Virus record (IMG/VR): IMGVR_UViG_3300002835_000605 | Location: 1-34,497 of that record | Source of the DNA: a virus | Length of the DNA: 34,497 nucleotides | Direction: 5' to 3' (one strand) | Made by a program: the position numbers and the translations under genes | In this document: one piece after another, positions 9,001 to 15,600 of the stretch | How positions within the stretch are numbered: position 1 is the first letter of the stretch | Layout: every line of letters starts with the position of its first letter | Notes under the pieces: generated by a model | Told to the model about the DNA's origin: nothing | The model's input: only the letters and a program-made list of their open reading frames with translations | Database searches by the model: none

Positions 9001-11534
9001 CGTTGAATCCAGTACGCGAAGCAATCGCTAGCATGCAGAATAGCTCCACAAAGATGGGCATGCATATTTCTGGACAGTTTGGAAAGATAATTATCCTTCG
9101 AGAGTCCGGCAACGTACTGCAAGACGCTCTTGTTATTGCGCACGAAATTGGCCACAGCCTCTACAAAGAGGAGCGGAATAAAGCGCTTGAGAACTCCGCT
9201 ATTCGTAAGCGGCTGTTTAGAGCCTATCAGTCATCCCCATCGTTCAAAGACCTAAAGGACAAGTACGGGTTTGATCTCGGCTTTGAAGAGTGGTTCTCTG
9301 ACCAGGTGGCTTTGTGGGCTAACAAGCGGTACAGAAGCCGTCAGAAGGCTGATAGTCTCGTTAAGAAGTTCTTCAAGGACTTTGCGGCTCGCCTTGAGTC
9401 GCTCTGGAAGCAGACATCGGAGTCTTTCCGTAAACGGTTTGGCGGACGACTTGGAGCCGTCAACGAAGACTTCGAGACGTTCATGGACGCTGTCCTTGAG
9501 TCCAGAAAGTCACAAGTAAAGGAAAACGGCTTATCCTTTACTGAGCGAGCATTCGTATACGAGCTTAACGACCTTAATATTGCCAACGGCGGCGCAGCCC
9601 GAGCGGCGCACTGGCAGTCGAAGATCTCGCAGCTTAAGAAGAGCCCATACGTTAAACCTATCCTTCGGCTTGTATCGACGGCCGATGGCATCCTGCGTAT
9701 GTACGCCGGTAACGAAATAGCGGATATGTTTTACGTACGGGCCCAAGATCCGACCGGCAAAGGCCGTCTTGGTTTTGTACCGCAGTCGGCGCGTACGTTT
9801 GACTTGTATAAGAACCGACTTGATACGGAGTTAGGGTCATTTGATGATCCGGCTCTGGACGCAGAGTTCGATAAGGCAGCGTCAGACACGCCGACCGCAC
9901 AGTTGACCGGTAAGGCGCTGGCCATCCGCCAGTTCCTTGAGGACTTCTACTCAGAATACGTCAGCCCATCGAAGACTAAGATCGGCTTCCAGCGCGACTA
10001 CTTTCCGCGTCTGCTTGATCTTGTGGCTATCTCAAATGACCCGCAAGCATTTGTCGATTTGATTCTGCAGGCCGACCCAAGTGCAAACCGCGCAAAAATA
10101 ACTAGCAGAGTTCAGAAGCTCGTAGACCTTCAGCAGGCGGTAACTAACGGCGCCGACGTAGAAGGCAACCCGTTGGACCCGGCCGCTAGCGTTAACGAGG
10201 CGCTTGAGTTAACGAAGAACTTAACTCGCCAGCAGCTTCGAGATAACGGCTTTTTGCTCCCGCCAAAGCAGGCGTTTTCTGAGTACGTCCGCAAGGTAAT
10301 CAAGCGCGTCGAGTTCGACCGCGCTACCAAAGATGACCAGGGTAACGATCGCCTCAAGCCGCTGCTGGATGCTCTTGCACCAGAGGATCGCGAGCAGGCG
10401 CTGCAGGTTATCAACACCTACATGGGTTATCGCGCTCCGCTCAGTCCGTTCTGGCGAAAGCTGAACAGCTGGGGGCAGTTCATTCAGTTCGTGACTATCC
10501 TGCCGTTTGCTGCAATCTCGTCTGTGACAGACCTGGCTGGTCCGGTTATCGCGTCAAAAGAGTTTGGCGACCTGACGACTGGCATGAAAGAGGTAGTAGC
10601 GACTATCAAAAACCGCGAAGAGGCCAAACAGTTGGCTCGCGACATCGGTGTCGTTACGCCAGAAGCCGTGGCTAACGCGTGGATCACTGATGCGGACGCC
10701 GACTATATGGATCCGACCGCTCGTAAGTGGTCTGACCACTGGTTCTCGTTGACTGGTTTGAACTGGTTCACTCGGTTCACTCGTGAGTTTGCTACCGGCA
10801 TGGGCGTGCAGTTCATTACGAAACACGCACGTAATGAGTTCAATAACCCGCGATCGGATCGGTACCTCGAAGAGCTTGGTCTGACCCGAGCCGATGTAAC
10901 GAGCTGGCTCAACAGTGGGCGCAAGCTTTCGACGCCAGAAGGTAAGAAGGTTACTCAGGCGCTGCAGCGATTCGTTGAATCTTCGACGCTGCGTCCTAAT
11001 GCTGCAGAGCGACCGGTGTGGGCGTCTGATCCGCACTTCGCTTTGATATGGCAGCTGAAAGGTTACTTTTACTCCTACGGTAAGGTCATCCTAGGCGGTA
11101 TGTTCTCGGAGGCTGAAACCAGACTTCGTGAGCAGAATATTGGAACCCCGTGGCAGCGTGTTGGGTCCGCAGCCGGGCTGCTCGCGCTTACTGCGGTAGC
11201 GACTATGCCGCTGGCAATGCTTGGTATGGAACTTCGCGAGTACGCAAAGTTTGGCCTGGCAGCGTTCTTACCGTTCGTTGAGGCCGACCAGAAGTACTTC
11301 CGGACCGACCGTATGGACTGGTCTGAGTATCTCGGAACGGCCTTTGAGCGGTCAAACTTTAGCGGGCCATTTGGGCTAGCTACAGGGGCTTCAAATGCTG
11401 CTAACTTTGGCGACAGCCCACTGTTTACGCTTCTTGGACCCACGACAGAGACTATCGATACCGCTATGACTAATGGCTGGCGGATAGACCGGACGTTGAA
11501 AGACCGGCTGCTGCCAATTTATAACCAGCTGTAA
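6084..11534 (+). CDS. Giant internal virion/ejection protein with zinc-metallopeptidase motif
   Basis: An 1816-residue protein, the T7 gp16 counterpart by position. Residues 100-360 hold several glycine/alanine-rich hydrophobic helices and the segment GALQGGAIEATTEVAQEG, a pattern common in ejected membrane-active phage proteins. Near the middle lies H1020-E-I-G-H1024 inside VIAHEIGHSLYKEE, followed at 1068-1073 by EEWFSD, which could supply the third ligand of a gluzincin-type metallopeptidase. The C-terminal part (about 1440-1780) resembles the large polyvalent protein domains of phages, including RPNAAERPVWASDPHF near 1640 and two membrane-compatible stretches (about 1465-1485 and 1693-1715). 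I found no lytic transglycosylase motif in it. It is probably packaged in the head and ejected; the protease could act on virion or host proteins. The Shine-Dalgarno before ATG 6084 is weak. Confidence 0.8.
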   Translation: MAERTLVLPEQEDQFTSFLRDVYSSTPEEDAQFQRFAAGENAPQLPTAPGNLQEVFSAGIESGVQGLTADLEYFKALGNTLMGDEQAAALNIQEARLREEFAAAPVQGLDTFEQFLDQPTFGGFIEQATKSFGQVLPSAALSIAGAGTGAITAAVGRGVLNQVNKQVAKRIIKDSVERTANGVADPVEQQIAELAYGSLRTAAKRGAIGGAFAAEYAPMSGSNLSEALEAGQPLDQANALRAAAIGIPQAAIGVGSEYALLKLIGEQATKRAAVEGGVFANFAKRLGTGALQGGAIEATTEVAQEGISVLNRADLDPLFTAEDAKMRLAEAAFAGFFGGAAPGGAGGAIGGTLDAVSSMKPGQGVLTNVGNIVEKAKGFLETARGQRVDQQINNEQFGDVAAGLTTPESEGDIDAQLRAMVDPSSGKKAVWIAGAAPKFNAPQNRVKTASINGTLAYSAFVPGRGTIVSTDEDVVREVIAAGASDKALQIALGYSAVKDYSAPGDIVVQALDRNGRVISEEVTSPEGVSAAFEAARNLMPEGGSIQQTTVEKALEDRKRRFESEQRVEVRDIDLSDEQTDETDADQVEMFGQGVQAVEGQRTVVRAYGRKTDPNRVFDNTQSARASYDTVFGETNWADPRFASMTEAMLNAAVNEQRSNPDSAVSIEDTPDGGYQIVRDDFGDLFRSIDTAGNEVRLNLPEFLRSAIQRARRSKYAQNSRVTIVGPDGKKSAVNLVDLTAAGQRLLEGREGSGFQLRQDPRTGATYVSPEAAARAGLLEVLGDLAVEGYDVQIDGQSLFPGFQLTPDRNQAAAGRIPARLGNVTAAVIGGRQRSLNDLLNPVQESVMTAEERQAALAAEPLGPPRDDVSDGRTETERMIESSVTGGELLTPMNIDTPRSAIDLRAGRAPTTVSPLAERRSAQERISNAINSMVGDIVRDLFDSLKFADPPHIFTFAELIAMSDDQLLQLFGGALNPVREAIASMQNSSTKMGMHISGQFGKIIILRESGNVLQDALVIAHEIGHSLYKEERNKALENSAIRKRLFRAYQSSPSFKDLKDKYGFDLGFEEWFSDQVALWANKRYRSRQKADSLVKKFFKDFAARLESLWKQTSESFRKRFGGRLGAVNEDFETFMDAVLESRKSQVKENGLSFTERAFVYELNDLNIANGGAARAAHWQSKISQLKKSPYVKPILRLVSTADGILRMYAGNEIADMFYVRAQDPTGKGRLGFVPQSARTFDLYKNRLDTELGSFDDPALDAEFDKAASDTPTAQLTGKALAIRQFLEDFYSEYVSPSKTKIGFQRDYFPRLLDLVAISNDPQAFVDLILQADPSANRAKITSRVQKLVDLQQAVTNGADVEGNPLDPAASVNEALELTKNLTRQQLRDNGFLLPPKQAFSEYVRKVIKRVEFDRATKDDQGNDRLKPLLDALAPEDREQALQVINTYMGYRAPLSPFWRKLNSWGQFIQFVTILPFAAISSVTDLAGPVIASKEFGDLTTGMKEVVATIKNREEAKQLARDIGVVTPEAVANAWITDADADYMDPTARKWSDHWFSLTGLNWFTRFTREFATGMGVQFITKHARNEFNNPRSDRYLEELGLTRADVTSWLNSGRKLSTPEGKKVTQALQRFVESSTLRPNAAERPVWASDPHFALIWQLKGYFYSYGKVILGGMFSEAETRLREQNIGTPWQRVGSAAGLLALTAVATMPLAMLGMELREYAKFGLAAFLPFVEADQKYFRTDRMDWSEYLGTAFERSNFSGPFGLATGASNAANFGDSPLFTLLGPTTETIDTAMTNGWRIDRTLKDRLLPIYNQL

Positions 11535-11543
11535 GGGGTACCT

Positions 11544-11699
11544 ATGGAACTCTTTGAAATCTTTACTCGCGCATGGCCAGTTATTCTGGCGATGATCACC
11601 CTTATCATCGTGCTGTCTAAGCTGGATCTGCGGGTCGCGGTATTAGAGGATAAGATCAAGACCTTGTTTGATCTGCTTAACAAGAGGAACGAAAAATGA
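11544..11699 (+). CDS. Small single-TM protein, possible holin or holin partner
   Basis: A 51-residue open frame with ATG at 11544 behind AAGGGGT. It begins MELFEIFTRAWPVILAMI, continues as a hydrophobic helix (about residues 11-24), and ends in a charged coiled-coil tail (VAVLEDKIKTLFDLLNKRNEK). It lies 9 bases after the ejection protein and its TGA overlaps the start of the three-TM holin as ATGATGA, so the two are translationally coupled. Small single-TM proteins next to holins are often holins, antiholins or pinholins; the sequence does not distinguish these. An N-in topology with a cytoplasmic or periplasmic coiled coil is possible either way. It is a real gene by spacing and coupling despite its size. 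Confidence 0.7.
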   Translation: MELFEIFTRAWPVILAMITLIIVLSKLDLRVAVLEDKIKTLFDLLNKRNEK

Positions 11700-12181
11700 T
11701 GACTATGATTAGTACCTTCCTGTCATTTTTGGCAGGCGGTCTTCCTAAGATTTTGCAGATTTTTCAAGATCGACAGGACAAGAAACACGAGTTGGCCTTG
11801 GTTGCCGCGCAGAAGGAGCGTGAGTTGGCTTTGGCCGAGAAGGGCTTTCTTGCTCAGGCTCGGGTTGAAGAGATCAAACTGGAGCAAATCCAAACTCAAA
11901 CGGCAGGCGAAGAGCGCCAATCCCTGTATCAGCACGACATCGAGATCGGCAAAGGTGCATCCCAGTGGATGATTAACCTCCGGGCCTCCGTTCGCCCGGT
12001 CGTCACCTACATCTTCGTGTTGGAGCTTGTCGCCCTTAACATTACGGGCATCTGGTACGCCTGGAACCAAGGCGTACCGTTCGCCGTGGCTATGGAGAAC
12101 GTGTTTGGTGATGACGAGATGTTGATCCTCAGCAGCATAATCGCCTTCTGGTTTGGCACTCAGGCGTTCAACAAGAAGTGA
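11696..12181 (+). CDS. GTA-type three-TM holin
   Basis: A 161-residue protein closely matching the holin family first described from gene transfer agents (GTA_holin_3TM). It opens with ISTFLSFLAGGLPKILQIF, followed by QDRQDKKHELAL and a long charged amphipathic helix (to about residue 85). Then come the RASVRPVVTY motif and a membrane helix (about 101-122). The end is DEMLILSSIIAFWFGTQAF as the last membrane helix, including the family-typical SSIIAFWFG. Holins permeabilise the inner membrane at a set time and let the endolysin out. The endolysin gene follows with a GTGA overlap, and a small membrane protein precedes it with an ATGA overlap, so the three form a lysis cassette. Confidence 0.9.
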   Translation: MMTMISTFLSFLAGGLPKILQIFQDRQDKKHELALVAAQKERELALAEKGFLAQARVEEIKLEQIQTQTAGEERQSLYQHDIEIGKGASQWMINLRASVRPVVTYIFVLELVALNITGIWYAWNQGVPFAVAMENVFGDDEMLILSSIIAFWFGTQAFNKK

Positions 12182-12693
12182 AAGTCTCCCCCGCCGCCAT
12201 CCAGATGATCAAGCACCACGAAGGGGTGCGGACTAAGCCTTACCGCTGTCCTGCCCTTTTGTGGACGGTCGGCGTGGGCCACGTAATTGACCCAACCCAC
12301 ACGAGGATAAAGTATGAGGAGCGGCGTAATATATCGGTACCCCCTGGCTGGGACAGAGTCCTCTCCGTGGGAGAAGTTGACGCTCTTCTTGCTGAAGACC
12401 TTGGCCGTTTTGAGCGTGGTGTACTTAGACTGTGTCCTGCTGCTGCTGGCCGTCAGGGAGTTTTCGATTCTCTCGTCAGTTTTGCCTTCAACGTGGGCCT
12501 CGGCAATCTCCAGCGTTCTTCCCTTCGGATGAAGACCAACCGGGGCGAGTTTGAGGAAGCGGCTGATGAGTTCCTGAAGTGGACTAAGGCCGGTGGCCGG
12601 GTACTTCCTGGCCTGGTCAAACGGCGTATGGACGAGCGTTCCTTGTACTTGTCCGGCGTGCATTGTACAAACGATCCTGCTAATATCCGGTAG
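12178..12693 (+). CDS. Endolysin, GH24 lysozyme (muramidase)
   Basis: A 171-residue protein starting at GTG 12178, overlapping the holin stop as GTGA. It has the catalytic layout of phage lysozymes of glycoside hydrolase family 24, E-(8)-D/C-(5)-T: Glu15 (in IKHHEGVRTKPY), Cys24 and Thr30 (in LLWTVGVGH). The usual Asp is Cys, a known natural variant. Downstream are the family-typical segments GVFDSLVSFAFNVG and FLKWTKAGGRVLPGLVKRR. It cleaves the MurNAc-GlcNAc bond of peptidoglycan at lysis. No signal peptide or N-terminal membrane anchor is visible, so release should depend on the holin. Residues 45-58 form an unusual basic insert after GHVIDPTHTR. No spanin gene is recognisable nearby. Confidence 0.92.
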   Translation: MKVSPAAIQMIKHHEGVRTKPYRCPALLWTVGVGHVIDPTHTRIKYEERRNISVPPGWDRVLSVGEVDALLAEDLGRFERGVLRLCPAAAGRQGVFDSLVSFAFNVGLGNLQRSSLRMKTNRGEFEEAADEFLKWTKAGGRVLPGLVKRRMDERSLYLSGVHCTNDPANIR

Positions 12694-12724
12694 GGGATCT
12701 CTACCTCCACACGAAGGGTTTAAG

Positions 12725-13057
12725 ATGGCAGAGAAAATTAAACTCGTTCAAGGGGACACCCGCCCTCAGGTGCGCCTCACGCTTACCGACGAAAATACGG
12801 GTCAGGTCATAGACCTAACGGGTGCTACCGTTACCCTACACTTTCGCTCTGTCGGCGCTACTACTTCGTTGTTTTCACGGCAAGGCGTAGTTATTGACGC
12901 CCCAAACGGCATCGCTGTCGTTTCCTGGCAAGCCGGTGACCTTAACGTCCCGGCTGGTGAGTACGAGGGGGAGATCGAGGTCTACTGGTCCGCGACCAAC
13001 GCGCGCCAGACAGTTTACGACTTGTTGAAGTTTAAAGTCCGTGAGGACATCGCGTGA
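12725..13057 (+). CDS. Baseplate/fibre attachment protein, BppU N-terminal-like
   Basis: A 110-residue protein. I choose ATG 12725, which has GAAGGG 6 bases upstream, over the in-frame start at 12593, which would bury 100 bases in the endolysin gene. The pattern IKLVQGDTRPQVRLTL, then GQVIDLTGATVTLHFRS, VSWQAGDLNVPAGEYEGEIEVYW and a final strand is the single beta-sandwich domain found at the N-terminus of siphophage BppU proteins and in many short phage proteins. In baseplates this domain attaches receptor-binding fibres. Here it stands alone, directly before the 18-residue-repeat fibre gene (GTGA overlap), so it may be the adaptor that anchors that fibre. Confidence 0.7.
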   Translation: MAEKIKLVQGDTRPQVRLTLTDENTGQVIDLTGATVTLHFRSVGATTSLFSRQGVVIDAPNGIAVVSWQAGDLNVPAGEYEGEIEVYWSATNARQTVYDLLKFKVREDIA

Positions 13058-14559
13058 AACTGACTGCCGCTTGGACAGTCATAAAGAGCGCCATATCTTC
13101 CCAGGCGCTCTCTGCATCGGTTTCCGCCGTGCAGTTAGCCGCAGCTACTCAGGCAGCGGTCATTACGCTAGTCTATGAGCTGGGGCTGTTTTTACTCCTT
13201 GTCGATCGGGAAGACGGAGTTTCCGTAGACGAAAACCTGCAGCGTTCTTTTTCGAAGCGTTTAACTGACGCATTTAGGGCAGTCGATGCCCATGCTTTAG
13301 GTTTCCAGAAATCGGCCCAAGATGCAGTCGCCTTAACAGATGCCGAAACGCTGGCTATCTTTAAGAACAACTCAGACCTACTTCAACTTGTAGACATCCG
13401 AGCCGTAGCAGTGGCAAAGGCGCTGGCAGACGGCGCCTTGACGCAAGACAAATTGGTCAATGCGGTCTACAAGGCTCTCGTTGATCTTGCCGCTGTTATA
13501 GACAATAAGTCGCTCGCTACCGGCAAGGTGGTCGGAGACGCGCTAGCCATTGCCGATGAAGCGTTTGCCTCGGTCTCCAAATCGCTGACTGACACAGCAG
13601 TTCTGTCGGACTTGCATCAGTTCTCTGCCCAAAAGAGCCTCTCCGATGTCGTCGGAGTAACCGATGACATCGACGGTGCTTTGACTATTGAAGACGACCA
13701 AGAGGTCAACTTCTTTAAGTTTACTAGCAACGTTGCTGCAGCTACTGACAACTTTGTTCGTCAGGTTGACTACGTACGCCAGTTTGACGACGCCGGGTTT
13801 GTCGCTGACCAGAGTGTTCTGGCCAGCAATAAAGCCCTCGCCAATGATGCGGAACTGACTGACGCAGCAGCACGCGTGTTTGACAAAGGCCTCTTTGAGT
13901 TCCCGTCCGTTGCTGATGCGTTCGTAAGCTCGGTACAGAAGGCCGTCGATGATCTCATCCGTGCTACTGCTGAGGATCAGCACGAACTGCAGATCAACAA
14001 GATTGTAGCCCACGTTGCAACAGTCACGGATACTATCCTACTTGCGCTGACGTCGATACGTAACGCTGCTGACTCCGGTATTTTGTCTGACGTAGATGTC
14101 TTGGAGATATCTAAGGCGCTTAACGAAGCATTGTCAGTTGCTGACACAGCTGTAGTATCGTTGTCGAAGCCTTTATTTGACAGCGTTGATCTGTTTGACC
14201 TGGTATCACAAGAACTGTCTAAGCCTCGCGCAGACAGTTCGTTGGTATCAGACGATTCTGTCTTGGCTTTGTTTAAGGGGCTAGCAGACGAAACTCAGAT
14301 CTCTGATCAGTTTGTCTTGATTGCTACATACCTACGTAGCATTGATGATTCCTCTGTAGCAGTTGACCAGTTGGTACGCTTGCTATCAAAAGTCCTGTCT
14401 GACTCAACCACTGTCTCGGATTCGCCGTTCAAGCAACCGAACTTAGGTAAGTCGGATTCTGTGTCAGTAGGAAGTTCGGGAACGCTACTGATGCAAGGGT
14501 ACTGCGATATTACGTATTTCGCAGAAGACTTTGTCGGTAGTTCTCGGTCATTTACTTAG
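13054..14559 (+). CDS. Repeat-built fibre protein (18-residue repeats)
   Basis: A 501-residue protein starting at GTG 13054 with GAGGA upstream, overlapping the previous stop. Residues 1-67 form an Ala/Ser/Val-rich N-terminal region with a hydrophobic stretch (VITLVYELGLFLLLVD). From residue 68 to about 463 it is a near-continuous 18-residue repeat of the form KxLxDxxxxxDxxxxxxx, interrupted at about 92-residue intervals by 38-residue double units in which Lys is replaced by Arg. The C-terminus is a short separate motif, QGYCDITYFAEDFVG, of a kind I associate with structural proteins of marine phages. Such a strict period suggests an elongated fibrous or solenoid fold. It is likely a tail or capsid fibre; the family is not one I can name. 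Confidence 0.75.
   Translation: MKLTAAWTVIKSAISSQALSASVSAVQLAAATQAAVITLVYELGLFLLLVDREDGVSVDENLQRSFSKRLTDAFRAVDAHALGFQKSAQDAVALTDAETLAIFKNNSDLLQLVDIRAVAVAKALADGALTQDKLVNAVYKALVDLAAVIDNKSLATGKVVGDALAIADEAFASVSKSLTDTAVLSDLHQFSAQKSLSDVVGVTDDIDGALTIEDDQEVNFFKFTSNVAAATDNFVRQVDYVRQFDDAGFVADQSVLASNKALANDAELTDAAARVFDKGLFEFPSVADAFVSSVQKAVDDLIRATAEDQHELQINKIVAHVATVTDTILLALTSIRNAADSGILSDVDVLEISKALNEALSVADTAVVSLSKPLFDSVDLFDLVSQELSKPRADSSLVSDDSVLALFKGLADETQISDQFVLIATYLRSIDDSSVAVDQLVRLLSKVLSDSTTVSDSPFKQPNLGKSDSVSVGSSGTLLMQGYCDITYFAEDFVGSSRSFT
13255..14442 (+). repeat. 18-codon repeat array with ~92-codon superperiod
   Basis: Units start at Lys residues 68, 86, 104, 122, 140, 158, 176, 194, 222, 260, 278, 296, 316, 354, 372, 390, 408 and 446 of the encoded protein. 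Spacing is 18 residues except for units of 28 (at 194), 20 (at 296) and three of 38 (at 222, 316 and 408). The 38-residue units are 18+20 with Arg in place of the second Lys (YVRQFDD, SIRNAAD and YLRSIDD). The nucleotide sequence is diverged between units, so the array is old and stable rather than a recent slippage product. Confidence 0.8.
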
Positions 14560-14573
14560 TGAGGTCTTTTTAG

Positions 14574-15035
14574 ATGAATACGCTCGAAAGTTTGAAGGTG
14601 AAGGGTCGCCTGAACATTGTTCTGCGCGACAAAGACGGTAACGTCAAGGACGAGCGCGAGGTCGATAATCTCGTCGTCAGCTCGGGCTTGGCTTACATCA
14701 TTAGCCGTATGGTCGGCACGTCGAAGGCTGTCATGTCTCATATGGGTCTCGGCTCTGGTACCACGGCTGCTGCCGCTGGTCAGACCGATCTCGTGAGCGT
14801 GCTTGGCTCACGTGAGGCTCTTGATTCCAGCACGATCGCTGGCACGGACAACGAAAAGGTTGTTTACGTTGCCTCGTTTGAGCCGGGTGACGCGACTGGT
14901 GCTGTGACCGAAGCGGGCATTTTCAATGCCTCGACGGCTGGTGACATGCTCTGCCGCACCGTGTTTCCGGTTGTGAACAAGGGCGCAGATGACGCATTGT
15001 CCGTTACTTGGACGATCACGTTGTCAGCGGTCTAA
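14574..15035 (+). CDS. Conserved phage tail-region structural protein
   Basis: A 153-residue protein with ATG 14574 behind GAGG. It opens with LKVKGRLNIVLRDKDGNVKD, then NLVVSSGLAYIISRMVG, a GLGSGTTAAAAGQTDL loop, VVYVASFEPGDATGAVTEAG and a final strand VTWTITLSAV. This order (a beta hairpin, a short helix, then a jelly-roll-like beta half with a TEAGIF motif) is one I recognise from small structural proteins of podoviruses and cyanophages encoded among the fibre genes. Its role is unknown; a fibre collar or decoration protein is plausible. It lies between the repeat fibre and a series of short fibre-type genes, all in the same direction with gaps of 3-14 bases. Confidence 0.7.
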   Translation: MNTLESLKVKGRLNIVLRDKDGNVKDEREVDNLVVSSGLAYIISRMVGTSKAVMSHMGLGSGTTAAAAGQTDLVSVLGSREALDSSTIAGTDNEKVVYVASFEPGDATGAVTEAGIFNASTAGDMLCRTVFPVVNKGADDALSVTWTITLSAV

Positions 15036-15047
15036 CAGAGACCGTAA

Positions 15048-15260
15048 ATGTCAACGGTAACTCTTAGAAACGTAAAGGGATCGCCGCTGACTAATGCGGA
15101 GGTTGATGCTAACTTTTCGAACTTGAATAGCGACAAGTCGGAAAAAGCAGCCAACCTCAGCGACCTCACTAGCGCGAGTACCGCCCGGAGCAATCTGGGC
15201 GTGTACTCAAGCGCTGAGGTAGACAGCAAAGCGATTGCTATGGCTATCGCTCTGGGGTAA
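15048..15260 (+). CDS. Short tail-fibre-type protein
   Basis: A 70-residue protein that consists only of motifs normally found within longer tail fibres: TLRNVKGSPLTNAEVDANF, then NLSDLTSASTARSNLGVYS and a short Ala-rich helix. In many phages the RNVKGSPLTNAEVDxNF segment begins a long fibre and the NLSDLxSxxTARxNLG segment joins its shaft. Here they stand alone with a clean start (ATG 15048) and a stop 3 bases before the next gene, so the gene is either a genuine mini-fibre or a remnant of a longer fibre that became an independent subunit. No frameshift connects it with the following genes. Confidence 0.65.
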   Translation: MSTVTLRNVKGSPLTNAEVDANFSNLNSDKSEKAANLSDLTSASTARSNLGVYSSAEVDSKAIAMAIALG

Positions 15261-15263
15261 CAC

Positions 15264-15590
15264 ATGGCTTTTAAATCGATCGCATTGCCGAACATCGGCA
15301 CATCAGGATCGCCTTCGACTGTTACTACTACCGTACAGGCTGGGGAAACCCAGACCCTTATTGGGTTAGCTTTTGCCAACGCAAGCGGTACAAACGTGAC
15401 TATTTCGGCGAAACTGAACAAGAGTGGCGGCGCTTCTGCGTTCTTAATTAAGGACGCACTGGTTCTTCCAGGCGGAGCGTTGGCGGTGGTAGGCGGCGAT
15501 CAAAAAGTGGTGCTCGAAACGGGCGACACAATTACTGCGTACGCAAGTGCTAGTAATTCAGTCGACGCTACTCTGTCTTACCTCGTCTGA
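15264..15590 (+). CDS. Small beta-rich virion protein (hypothetical)
   Basis: A 108-residue protein with ATG 15264 behind GGGGT. It is almost all beta strand: KSIALPNIGTSG, VQAGETQTLIGLAFANASG, VTISAKLNKSGG, AFLIKDALVLPGGALAVVGG and a final strand rich in Ser/Ala. Proteins of this pattern occur between fibre genes in many marine and soil podoviruses and are annotated as neck or tail proteins without experimental evidence. A small beta-sandwich that decorates the tail or trimerises with fibres would fit. Its TGA is fused to the GAGGA ribosome-binding site of the following fibre gene, so their expression is probably coupled. Confidence 0.65.
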   Translation: MAFKSIALPNIGTSGSPSTVTTTVQAGETQTLIGLAFANASGTNVTISAKLNKSGGASAFLIKDALVLPGGALAVVGGDQKVVLETGDTITAYASASNSVDATLSYLV

Positions 15591-15600
15591 GGATTGAGCA

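Noticed and set aside
8576-9112. A 178-residue open frame on the - strand inside the giant ejection protein gene.
   Set aside because: It is antisense to a well-supported gene, has no ribosome-binding site or recognisable motif, and follows from codon bias of the sense strand. The same holds for the antisense frames at 10554-11036 and 13543-14013.
12689-12705. A 5-bp hairpin (GGTAG/CTACC) after the endolysin gene as a terminator.
   Set aside because: The stem is short and no T-run follows; it is close to chance expectation.
12593-12724. A longer start for the BppU-like protein.
   Set aside because: The extension overlaps the endolysin frame and does not fit the domain; ATG 12725 has a good ribosome-binding site.
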